Shown: in pieces, positions 41,818-51,334 of the stretch
Position numbering within the stretch: the first letter of the stretch is position 1
Layout: every line of letters starts with the position of its first letter
NCBI RefSeq assembly: GCF_000210295.1
Contig: NC_026737.1
Location: 930,001-994,000 of the forward strand
Direction of reading: 5' to 3'
Origin: Trypanosoma brucei gambiense DAL972
Taxonomy: Eukaryota > Euglenozoa > Kinetoplastea > Trypanosomatida > Trypanosomatidae
Length of the DNA: 64,000 bases
Made by a program: the position numbers and the translations under genes
Notes under the pieces: generated by a model
The model's input: only the letters and a program-made list of their open reading frames with translations
Told to the model about the DNA's origin: nothing
Databases searched by the model: none

Positions 41818-44800
41818 TTAATTCCCGTGAAGCTCACGCTCCAATCCATGATTAGAAATTATAATGAGTGACGCACTCCCGAGTGTGCTGACAGAGTGCT
41901 CACTGCCACTTGCTGCACAGTGATCCGCAACTCGACCCACTTTCACTGCAATACGCCGTATAACTCCTTCGCAATATTCCTCATTCCACGTGGCTTTCGA
42001 TGACGGCGGGAGGCTCACCTGCCAGCGCTCACATAAAGGCATCAATAGCTGCTGTTGGTGTGCAGGAGCGAACGCACCAAAAACTGCCTTAATCGATATC
42101 GAGAATTTCTGTGCCGACGCGTTGATTGATCCACGTAAGGATCCCGTATCGCTGAAGGAAGTGCTTGACAGATCCCCGTCCTCGACAACCTCGTGGTCCA
42201 ACCTCAGTGCTGCGAAGGACCGTCCGACTACAGCGTTTAGTTGGTACATTTCAACAGGCTCAGGGACGCCACGCAACGACATGGATCCAAGAGCTGTCAC
42301 GTCAAGTTGCCCACGCTCTGAATTGCTTAGCGAAAGATATGCCGCGCGCGTCAGCAGCACCTGACCACCATTAGCCACACTTTCTGTTCGCGCTGCCATG
42401 TTTGATGTTCGCCCGTAGTAATCGTAGCCTTTCGTCACCTCATCTCGGCGGATATCGCAAAGACCAGTGTGGACCCCGACACGTACACGCAACCCATTCC
42501 ACAGTTGGCGATAAACCTCAGGATCCAACCGTGCGGACGGTGCCTTGTATTCGTTATCGTCATCTGCACGCTGCCTCTCAAACTCACGATACGAATCGTC
42601 GAATGCTGTGGTGCCCCACTCATGGCGCAGGAAGCACCGCTGTAAGTCGGACGCAAGCTGTGCAGCAGCAAAAGGTTTTTTACAAGCAATCATAAACGAG
42701 TCCCCGACAGTCTTTACCTCATAGCATCCGTACTGTACGATGAGTGAGCGGATAAGACGGTGGTGTGTTGACACGGCATCAGGCATCAGCTCAGGGTGTG
42801 CTGCCCATTGCGCTGTACTGCTCTCTATGTCAGTAAAGATTAGCGTTACGGGCTCCATTGGCTCCTTGGGAGCACTGTCATTGTCACGCGCACCACGGCG
42901 CAGAACATAGAGCACCACCACCAGAGGCGCAGCAAACAAAGCCAAGGCGACGAGGGAACCAACAATAACTCCGGCAAGTTGTGCGGACGACAACTTAATG
43001 GCGTTAGGATCAGCGTAGCGTATCAATGGCGTGACGGGCGAGGTTAATGGCGGTACGGAGGCATTTAATGCACGTGCCAGTGACCACATGGAAATACGCG
43101 TTGCGCCATAGTTCACGACACACACCTCTCCTTGTTCAGGGACTGGGTCATTGGCTGTGAAGCACTCCTTCTCCTCTTCCTCTTCAAAAGGACCGTACCG
43201 CATTTCATCCGCGGTAATGATAGATTGCATGTAGATGGTGTCAAGCAGCGTTTTGGGTGTCACATACTCCATGCGTGGGAGGACGGCTTGAGCAAACCGT
43301 GCAGCAGCGTACCCCAGCAATGGCAGCGGCTTCCATGCTGATGAGTCTGGCAATGCGGTATGAAATTCTCTTACAATCTCTGATGACGTATTGGCGTCTG
43401 CCCAGTGAGGTAAACTTGTCGCGAACTGCACACGCTCAGCGTTCGGGTTACCATTGAATGCGCTGACCAGCTCATCATACATCAGGGCAACGTCGAAGAA
43501 TGGGATGAGCACACGCACATCTGGGTTGCGATCCAGGTGCGCTGCGAGCAAGGAAGGGTCACCGGGGGCAAGACCAATAACAAACGCATTCCCACGGTTT
43601 GGCAGGCGCCCAACAAGGGTGGCATTGTCATCCAGCACAGCTACCGTTTGCAGTGTTCCGCCGTGCATCCAAACAATCTTCCGCAGTGCGACCTCAATGA
43701 TGGTGGCATCAGCTCCACGTACGATGGCAGACATAGGGGCACTGGCACTTGTGTTTGTCACGTAACCCACAACAACAAACAACTGCTGCTCGAGTGTGGG
43801 CGACAGTTGAATCACGTTTCTGCCACGATGATGCAGGCGTGGTGTAAGCATTACGGGGTCAACGAAAGCAACTTCGGCAATGGACAGCATCGCATCATCA
43901 ACGACACCAAACACAGCCGTCACACTCCTTGTGTCAAGCTCGCTCTGTAGTGCCAAATAGGTGGCATTTGATGGCGAAGGTATCATGCTTATAAATAGCC
44001 GATCAGATTGACCAAATCTCCCGTTACCAGTTAGAACATTAGCTCCGTAGTACAGTGCCTCGCTGGAGACCTGCGCTAACTCGCGATCCAGAATTAAAAA
44101 CATCAAAGTGTTCAGTGGAGAGTACAATCTTACGCTTTCAGCAAGGCACCTGGACGGTTCAAAGACTGTTGTTCCTCCCTGCACCGTGTGGAATCGCTCG
44201 TCGTTTCCAACGACATTGATGTACAGCACATTCCCTCCCTGATTACAGTTGCATGCTGCTCCTCGCTCACCGGCCCCACCTTTGCAGTCTCCACCAAAAT
44301 CACCAATCACAAGGTCGTCAATAACATAACGGCGCTGGTTATACAGTGACTCCATGAATGCCTTCCTGCTTGTTAGCCACTCCCGACTACTTAGCGCCTG
44401 GGACAGCACTTCTCCCGCAATCCACCCATATACCATAAGCTCCCCGTCCACGTCGTCGTGGTCGAAGTTATCCGTGCCATTGAAAACAGTCACTCCAGGA
44501 TTAGCGCTCAGGTACGACCTCATGTGATCCTGAAAGCGCCTGATTGCTCGGTAGTTTGTGTCCCTCGCCAGTGGACCTGTTCGTGTTAGCATGAGTTGGC
44601 CAAGAAAAAATTCAACACCATCTGCTTCCAATGCCTCACGCCACGTGTCTAGTGCGAACTCAAGCGATGAAGAAGACAGCAAATAAGCATCGTGCGTGCG
44701 GCTGTCAGACAACAACCTCGTCACAAACTTGATGAGGTCTTTTGCCGGAGGGGCAAACGCGATGACGCCTTGCGGTCTCGTCTCCGCAAACTGCTCCCAG

Positions 44801-45396
44801 GCGGTATTAAAGTCATCATCGTTGACCCGTCCTCTCATTAAGCCGTCCACAGTAAACACACCACATAGCTCACGGCCCACGCTGGACATTAGTGACGTGG
44901 TCATCTTATACTCAGTATCACCAAAGGAAATGCCCCGAAGATACATAAATCCAATCCGAAGCAGGCGCAGTTGGCTGACAGCATAGCGAACGAGGGTGAG
45001 CAATTCCGCATTGGGCGAAGCAGTGAGGAAATATACGTGGGAATTCCATCCACGCATAGCGTTGGACCCGGTGGATGGAGCAAAACCGACCAAATTCTCT
45101 CGCTCCAGCAATGGAAGGGAGGCAAGCGCCTGACCGTCGCCAACTGGCCCAAGAACGACAAAGAACTCGCCTTTGTGTCGCTCTAAGGCGACTTGAAGGA
45201 CCTCAACAGGCTTGATCTTGTAAGACGTAGGGGGAATGAGCTCTACCTTGACATCGGGTGCAACAGTCCATTTGCGGGATGCCAGAGAAGCGTTGAGTCC
45301 TGCATTGATTGCATCGCATAGGTTGTCCGGTATAAGAGGATTATATAGCAAAGAGTAGACCCTAACCGTCATGACATCTTCTGATAAAGCTGGGGG
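41818..45396 (-). CDS. GRESAG4: Receptor-type adenylate cyclase, GRESAG4 family (copy D), start lost in gap
   Basis: 1192 residues are visible, reading into the assembly gap at the 5' side just after the expected signal peptide (first residues PPALSEDVMTVRVYS). The ectodomain is of a different type from its neighbours B, C, E and F: it carries the MRGWNSHVYFLTASP, VDGLMRGRVNDDDF and GAGERGAACNCNQGG segments, shared with the + strand copy A. The transmembrane helix and both catalytic Asp motifs match the other copies. The cytosolic tail patch is the SINASAQKFSIS type, shared with copy G rather than A. A continuous frame through the N run toward 45597 is an artefact and is not part of the gene. 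Confidence 0.92.
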   Translation of the reverse strand, partial: PPALSEDVMTVRVYSLLYNPLIPDNLCDAINAGLNASLASRKWTVAPDVKVELIPPTSYKIKPVEVLQVALERHKGEFFVVLGPVGDGQALASLPLLERENLVGFAPSTGSNAMRGWNSHVYFLTASPNAELLTLVRYAVSQLRLLRIGFMYLRGISFGDTEYKMTTSLMSSVGRELCGVFTVDGLMRGRVNDDDFNTAWEQFAETRPQGVIAFAPPAKDLIKFVTRLLSDSRTHDAYLLSSSSLEFALDTWREALEADGVEFFLGQLMLTRTGPLARDTNYRAIRRFQDHMRSYLSANPGVTVFNGTDNFDHDDVDGELMVYGWIAGEVLSQALSSREWLTSRKAFMESLYNQRRYVIDDLVIGDFGGDCKGGAGERGAACNCNQGGNVLYINVVGNDERFHTVQGGTTVFEPSRCLAESVRLYSPLNTLMFLILDRELAQVSSEALYYGANVLTGNGRFGQSDRLFISMIPSPSNATYLALQSELDTRSVTAVFGVVDDAMLSIAEVAFVDPVMLTPRLHHRGRNVIQLSPTLEQQLFVVVGYVTNTSASAPMSAIVRGADATIIEVALRKIVWMHGGTLQTVAVLDDNATLVGRLPNRGNAFVIGLAPGDPSLLAAHLDRNPDVRVLIPFFDVALMYDELVSAFNGNPNAERVQFATSLPHWADANTSSEIVREFHTALPDSSAWKPLPLLGYAAARFAQAVLPRMEYVTPKTLLDTIYMQSIITADEMRYGPFEEEEEKECFTANDPVPEQGEVCVVNYGATRISMWSLARALNASVPPLTSPVTPLIRYADPNAIKLSSAQLAGVIVGSLVALALFAAPLVVVLYVLRRGARDNDSAPKEPMEPVTLIFTDIESSTAQWAAHPELMPDAVSTHHRLIRSLIVQYGCYEVKTVGDSFMIACKKPFAAAQLASDLQRCFLRHEWGTTAFDDSYREFERQRADDDNEYKAPSARLDPEVYRQLWNGLRVRVGVHTGLCDIRRDEVTKGYDYYGRTSNMAARTESVANGGQVLLTRAAYLSLSNSERGQLDVTALGSMSLRGVPEPVEMYQLNAVVGRSFAALRLDHEVVEDGDLSSTSFSDTGSLRGSINASAQKFSISIKAVFGAFAPAHQQQLLMPLCERWQVSLPPSSKATWNEEYCEGVIRRIAVKVGRVADHCAASGSEHSVSTLGSASLIIISNHGLERELHGN

Positions 45397-45496
45397 NNNN
45401 NNNNNNNNNNNNNNNNNNNNNNNNNNNNNNNNNNNNNNNNNNNNNNNNNNNNNNNNNNNNNNNNNNNNNNNNNNNNNNNNNNNNNNNNNNNNNNNN
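45397..45496. other. Assembly gap (100 N) between copies D and E
   Basis: Exactly 100 N. It hides the start of copy D, its leader, the 128-aa frame expected upstream, and the start of the E unit. True missing length is unknown and could include whole extra units. Confidence 0.98.
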
Positions 45497-46176
45497 GACA
45501 TATGCGGGATCGTAGTAAGCAACGTCATACATCGTTTGGAGGGAATGACTGAAAACGCAAACAAATACAAATGATGAAATACGAAGATACAAACCAAGCG
45601 GTGCTATTGCGCACACGTGAGGGGCGTACAAGGATTTTCCTCATATTGGTTGCGTTGCTTCAGAATAATGGTATGGATGCAACAGTTAGCCACGGAAAAG
45701 GCACAATAGCATTTGCATTCGACACAGTAGAGAAAGGGGAGAGATGTGTACACATAAACCAATATAACAATAAGGGAAGAAAACATCGAACCGAGCAGTT
45801 GGTAAAAATGGTGATAGGGTAGCGGTTGTAATATTGACATAAAACAGGCACTGCCACATTAAAAGATGTTTTTGAACAGAGTTGTGAGTCGGCAGGAGGT
45901 GCGTGCACAGTAATTAAATGCCGGGACCACAACATCCACACTACAGAAAGTTATGAAGAGTAGACCATAACATGTGTTTAGTGAGGCAGGGGATAAACCA
46001 AAAAAGGATCTACAAGACATGATTAACATATTTGCAAGGGGGCCGAAACAAAAACATATAACAACGTTAACATGTGTGGTAAACGTAAATGGTAAAAGGA
46101 AAAATTACGAACCTTTGCAACATACACCACCAACACATACAGTAACACAAGCTTTCCACAGTTAAAGCGAAAACAA

Positions 46177-49100
46177 TTAATTCCCGTGAAGCTCACGCTC
46201 CAATCCATGATTAGAAATTATAATGAGTGACGCACTCCCGAGTGTGCTGACAGAGTGCTCACTGCCACTTGCTGCACAGTGATCCGCAACTCGACCCACT
46301 TTCACTGCAATACGCCGTATAACTCCTTCGCAATATTCCTCATTCCACGTGGCTTTCGATGACGGCGGGAGGCTCACCTGCCAGCGCTCACATAAAGGCA
46401 ACAGTAGCTTCTGTCTTTGGGATAGAGGGACTGTACCGAAAACAGCGTGCAAACAGCTGTCAATCATCTGCGAAGTTCCACTTAATACGCCACGTAAGGA
46501 TCCCGTATCGCTGAAGGAAGTGCTTGACAGATCCCCGTCTTCGACAACCTCGTGGTCCAACCTCAGTGCTGCGAAGGACCGTCCGACTACAGCGTTTAGT
46601 TGGTACATTTCAACAGGCTCAGGGACGCCACGCAACGACATGGATCCAAGAGCTGTCACGTCAAGTTGCCCACGCTCTGAATTGCTTAGCGAAAGATATG
46701 CCGCGCGCGTCAGCAGCACCTGACCACCATTAGCCACACTTTCTGTTCGCGCTGCCATGTTTGATGTTCGCCCGTAGTAATCGTAGCCTTTCGTCACTTC
46801 GTCATGACGGATATCGCAAAGACCAGTGTGGACCCCGACACGCACGCGCAGCCCATTCCACAGTTGGCGATAAACCTCAGGATCCAACCGTGCGGACGGT
46901 GCCTTGTATTCGTTATCGTCATCTGCACGCTGCCTCTCAAACTCACGATACGAATCGTCGAATGCTGTGGTGCCCCACTCATGGCGCAGGAAGCACCGCT
47001 GTAAGTCGGACGCAAGCTGTGCAGCAGCAAAAGGTTTTTTACAAGCAATCATAAACGAGTCCCCGACAGTCTTTACCTCATAGCATCCGTACTGTACGAT
47101 GAGTGAGCGGATAAGACGGTGGTGTGTTGACACGGCATCAGGCATCAGCTCAGGGTGTGCTGCCCATTGCGCTGTACTGCTCTCTATGTCAGTAAAGATT
47201 AGCGTTACGGGCTCCACCGGCTCCTTGGGAGCACTGTCATTGTCACGCGCACCACGGCGCAGAACATAGAGCACCACCACCAGAGGCGCAGCAAACAAAG
47301 CCAAGGCGACGAGGGAACCAACAAAAACTCCGGCAAGTTGTGCGGACGACAACTTAATGGCGTTAGGATCAGCGTAGCGTATCAATGGCGTGACGGGCGA
47401 GGTTAATGGCGGTACGGAGGCATTTAATGCACGTGCCAGTGACCACATGGAAATACGCGTTGCGCCATAGTTCACGACACACACCTCTCCTTGTTCAGGG
47501 ACTGGGTCATTGGCTGTGAAGCACTCCTTCTCCTCTTCCTCTTCAAAAGGACCGTACCGCATTTCATCCGCGGTAATGATAGATTGCATGTAGATGGTGT
47601 CAAGCAGCGTTTTGGGTGTCACATACTCCATGCGTGGGAGGACGGCTTGAGCAAACCGTGCAGCAGCGTACCCCAGCAATGGCAGCGGCTTCCATGCTGA
47701 TGAGTCTGGCAATGCGGTATGAAATTCTCTTACAATCTCTGATGACGTATTGGCGTCTGCCCAGTGAGGTAAACTTGTCGCGAACTGCACACGCTCAGCG
47801 TTCGGGTTACCATTGAATGCGCTGACCAGCTCATCATACATCAGGGCAACGTCGAAGAATGGGATGAGCACACGCACATCTGGGTTGCGATCCAGGTGCG
47901 CTGCGAGCAAGGAAGGGTCACCGGGGGCAAGACCAATAACAAACGCATTCCCACGGTTTGGCAGGCGCCCAACAAGGGTGGCATTGTCATCCAGCACAGC
48001 TACCGTTTGCAGTGTTCCGCCGTGCATCCAAACAATCTTCCGCAGTGCGACCTCAATGATGGTGGCATCAGTTCCACGTACGATGGCAGACATAGGGGCG
48101 CTGGCACTTGTGTTTGTCACGTAACCCACAACAACAAACAACTGCTGCTCGAGTGTGGGCGACAGTTGAATCACGTTTTTGCCACGATGATGCAGGCGTG
48201 GTGTAAGCATCACGGGGTCAACGAAAGCAACTTCGGCAATGGACAGCATCGCATCATCAACGACACCAAACACAGCCGTCACACTCCTTGTGTCAAGCTG
48301 ATGCTGCAATGTTCTGGCACTTTCAGCTGAGGATGATGCCATTGAATGAAAGAACAGTTGTCGTGAAAGGGCTGATTCTCTTCCCCTGGTGGAAGCGTAC
48401 AGCACCTCGGACATCGACGCATATGTATCCACAGGTAGCGCCGTATCAAACAAAGTTAAGGACAGGATACTCATCGGTGATGGAATTCTCGGTTTGTTTA
48501 TGTAACACTTTTTGGAATCAAAAATTGTCACTCCGCCGTTGACTGGAAATAATCTATAGCCACTACCAATAACGTTTATGTATACCACACTTCCTCCCTG
48601 ATTACAGTTGCATGCTGCTCCCTGTTTAGCCGCCCCACCTTTGCAGTCTCCACCAAAATCACCAATCACAAGATCGTCAATAACATAACGGCGCTGGTTA
48701 TACAGTGACTCCATGAATGCCTTCCTGCTTGTTAGCCACTCCCGACTACTTAGCGCCTGGGACAGCACTTCTCCCGCAATCCACCCATACACCATAAGCC
48801 TCCCATCCACGTCGTCGTGGTCGAAGTTATCCGTGCCATTGAAAACAGTCACTCCAGGATTAGCGCTCAGGTACGACCTCATGTGATCCTGAAAGCGCCT
48901 GATTGCTTGGTATCGTATGTCTGCTGCTAGTGGATTTGTTCCGGTCAATATTACCTGTCCAAATTTCAAAGGCGCCCCTGCAGCTTCCAATGCCTCACGC
49001 CACGCTCCTACGATAGAAAACTCGAGTGCCGAAGGAGCCAGTACGTAAGCGTCGCGTGTACGTTTGTCAGCTACCAATTTCTTCATAAACTGTATTGAAT

Positions 49101-49875
49101 CTTTTCCAGGTGGTGCAAATAAAATTACGCCCTGAGGTTCGGTTAGAGCGAAATCGTTCCATAAGAAATCGAAATCGTGACCGCCATACAAACCTTCGTC
49201 GTCGATATTCTTTGTAAACACACCGCACAGCTCACGACCCATATGAGAGAACAGCTCTACTGCATGCTTATACTCACTATCACCAAAGGAGGCGTTCTGA
49301 AGATACATAAATCCAATCCGAAGCAGGCGCAGTTGGCTGACGGCGTGCCGCACCAATGCAATAAGCTCGGCAGTGGGTGAAGCGCGGATAAAATATATGT
49401 TGGGATTCCATCCACGCACAATACTCGACCCTGTAGATGGAGCGAAGGCAACCAGATCTTCCCGCTTCAGCAACGGAAGTGCGTGTAATGTTTCAATATC
49501 GGTCAGTGGTCCAAACACAACAAATAAACCCTTTTCTGTAGTAGCAACACGTTGTAAGGCATCAACTACTTCAACGTTGTTAGGGGGAGGCGGCACAACC
49601 TGCACCGTTACATTGGGTGCCACAGTCCACTGGCGAGCGGCAAATGACGCATTGAGGCCGGCATTTATTGCTTCAACTTGTCTGTACTCAACGTAGGGAC
49701 TATAAATGAAAGAGTAAACCTTCACCTTTATGTTTCCCTCTGAGTGCGCTGGAAGAACATTTGAGAACAGTAACAGTGCCATAACGGTGGAAAGGCGACA
49801 GTGCCACACAGCGGAGCCCGCGGATTTGCTCGCAGCAGGCGTGTGAGGACCATCAGTTTCACTGTGGTAAATCAT
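46177..49875 (-). CDS. GRESAG4: Receptor-type adenylate cyclase, GRESAG4 family (copy E), intact, 1232 aa
   Basis: A complete gene from the ATG at 49875. A polar leader precedes the signal core (about residues 31-45). The ectodomain (about 46-845) resembles two-lobed periplasmic binding proteins and has several N-glycosylation sequons and a Cys-rich spot (GAACNCNQGG). One transmembrane helix spans about 847-872. The class III cyclase domain starts near 887 with metal-binding Asp896 (FTDIESS) and Asp939 (VGDSFM), spaced as in other class III cyclases, and runs through GVHTGLCDI and YDYYGRTSNMAARTE. Trypanosome enzymes of this type homodimerise to make cAMP and are implicated in surface sensing and host interaction. 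Residues about 220-267 form a patch unique in this window (NIDDEGLYGGHDFDFLW). The tail is the VLSGTSQ type. Confidence 0.96.
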   Translation of the reverse strand: MIYHSETDGPHTPAASKSAGSAVWHCRLSTVMALLLFSNVLPAHSEGNIKVKVYSFIYSPYVEYRQVEAINAGLNASFAARQWTVAPNVTVQVVPPPPNNVEVVDALQRVATTEKGLFVVFGPLTDIETLHALPLLKREDLVAFAPSTGSSIVRGWNPNIYFIRASPTAELIALVRHAVSQLRLLRIGFMYLQNASFGDSEYKHAVELFSHMGRELCGVFTKNIDDEGLYGGHDFDFLWNDFALTEPQGVILFAPPGKDSIQFMKKLVADKRTRDAYVLAPSALEFSIVGAWREALEAAGAPLKFGQVILTGTNPLAADIRYQAIRRFQDHMRSYLSANPGVTVFNGTDNFDHDDVDGRLMVYGWIAGEVLSQALSSREWLTSRKAFMESLYNQRRYVIDDLVIGDFGGDCKGGAAKQGAACNCNQGGSVVYINVIGSGYRLFPVNGGVTIFDSKKCYINKPRIPSPMSILSLTLFDTALPVDTYASMSEVLYASTRGRESALSRQLFFHSMASSSAESARTLQHQLDTRSVTAVFGVVDDAMLSIAEVAFVDPVMLTPRLHHRGKNVIQLSPTLEQQLFVVVGYVTNTSASAPMSAIVRGTDATIIEVALRKIVWMHGGTLQTVAVLDDNATLVGRLPNRGNAFVIGLAPGDPSLLAAHLDRNPDVRVLIPFFDVALMYDELVSAFNGNPNAERVQFATSLPHWADANTSSEIVREFHTALPDSSAWKPLPLLGYAAARFAQAVLPRMEYVTPKTLLDTIYMQSIITADEMRYGPFEEEEEKECFTANDPVPEQGEVCVVNYGATRISMWSLARALNASVPPLTSPVTPLIRYADPNAIKLSSAQLAGVFVGSLVALALFAAPLVVVLYVLRRGARDNDSAPKEPVEPVTLIFTDIESSTAQWAAHPELMPDAVSTHHRLIRSLIVQYGCYEVKTVGDSFMIACKKPFAAAQLASDLQRCFLRHEWGTTAFDDSYREFERQRADDDNEYKAPSARLDPEVYRQLWNGLRVRVGVHTGLCDIRHDEVTKGYDYYGRTSNMAARTESVANGGQVLLTRAAYLSLSNSERGQLDVTALGSMSLRGVPEPVEMYQLNAVVGRSFAALRLDHEVVEDGDLSSTSFSDTGSLRGVLSGTSQMIDSCLHAVFGTVPLSQRQKLLLPLCERWQVSLPPSSKATWNEEYCEGVIRRIAVKVGRVADHCAASGSEHSVSTLGSASLIIISNHGLERELHGN

Positions 49876-49945
49876 TGAATACGTGAAGGAAGCAATGAAT
49901 GGCTTGCTTTAGGTGAGTGGCCGTATGTGTACGCGTGCTTGTTGT

Positions 49946-49947
49946 CT
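49946..49947 (-). promoter_or_regulatory. Predicted spliced-leader acceptor AG for copy E
   Basis: Conserved pyrimidine tract then TTTTGTAG, with a 70-nt leader before the ATG at 49875. Confidence 0.5.
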
Positions 49948-50029
49948 ACAAAAGTTGTGTGGGAGGTGGGTGTAGTGCAAAGAAATTTGGTGGGATTATA
50001 AATGGCGGACACAACCTTCCACAACAGCA

Positions 50030-50416
50030 TCAAAGAGAAGATTTGCGATTCACACTGTTATAGGTAGCAGCGTGACGAAAAACAGTAACAGCTGCAACAG
50101 ATTGTGGTGTTAGGCCAGCACAGACTGCTACGGCACGACACAAGTGGGTGTAAAGCTGGCTTTCATTACATTGGTGTAACTCGAATAAACTCGACAGGGC
50201 AGCAACGAATTCGGAACAGCTCCCTCGGAAATCACTAAAGGCAGTCACGAGATCAAGATCTGTCACGAAAAATGACACGCCGCTGCCAGCCGGGGGATTA
50301 TATACTTGGGTGCTGCCGATACACGCGTAATTCCTTCCACGCAGTAAATGATAAGATGGAGCAACGACGACACCCGAATCGGAAGCCACACGCGGCGAAA
50401 TAGGACAGAATCGCAT
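50030..50416 (-). CDS. Small hypothetical ORF in array spacer, 128 aa (third copy)
   Basis: Encodes the same protein as the first two copies, in the equivalent place upstream of copy E. No recognised family. Confidence 0.35.
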   Translation of the reverse strand: MRFCPISPRVASDSGVVVAPSYHLLRGRNYACIGSTQVYNPPAGSGVSFFVTDLDLVTAFSDFRGSCSEFVAALSSLFELHQCNESQLYTHLCRAVAVCAGLTPQSVAAVTVFRHAATYNSVNRKSSL

Positions 50417-51334
50417 TCAGTCATAGGTCACAAGTATTGCGTTGTTCAGCCATGCGATTGCAAAAACGGTAGCATCCAAATTACATCGCATACAACATTC
50501 ACTCAATCCATATCGTGCACGAAGAACACAAAATGTGGGTACGAGCCATTACTACACGGCATCGACACGCAGGACTGGGTCATCGTTTGGAGGCCAACCT
50601 TACCATTTTCGTACCTGGCATACTGAAGGCAAATGGAAGAAAAGTATGAGGTGTTGACATATGCGGGATCGTAGTAAGCAACGTCATACATAGGGGGAGG
50701 GAATGACTGAAAACGCAAACAAATACAAATGATGAAATACGAAGATACAAACCAAGCGGTGCTATTGCGCACACGTGAGGGGCGTACAAGGATTTTCCTC
50801 ATATTGGTTGCGTTGCTTCAGAATAATGGTATGGATGCAACAGTTAGCCACGGAAAAGGCACAATAGCATTTGCATTCGACACAGTAGAGAAAGGGGAGA
50901 GATGTGTACACATAAACCAATATAACAATAAGGGAAGAAAACATCGAACCGAGCAGTTGGTAAAAATGGTGATAGGGTAGCGGTTGTAATATTGACATAA
51001 AACAGGCACTGCCACATTAAAAGATGTTTTTGAACAGAGTTGTGAGTCGGCAGGAGGTGCGTGCACAGTAATTAAATGCCGGGACCACAACATCCACACT
51101 ACAGACAGTTATGAAGAGTAGACCATAACATGTGTTTAGTGAGGCAGGGGATAAACCAAAAAAGGATCTACAAGACATGATTAACATATTTGCAAGGGGG
51201 CCGAAACAAAAACATATAACAACGTTAACATGTGTGGTAAACGTAAATGGTAAAAGGAAAAATTACGAACCTTTGCAACATACACCACCAACACATAGGG
51301 TAACACAAGCTTTCCACAGTTAAAGCGAAAACAA

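Noticed and set aside
45397..45597. Extension of copy D's frame through the N run to 45597
   Set aside because: The continuity is created by N codons and the sequence right of the gap belongs to spacer, so it is not an N-terminus.
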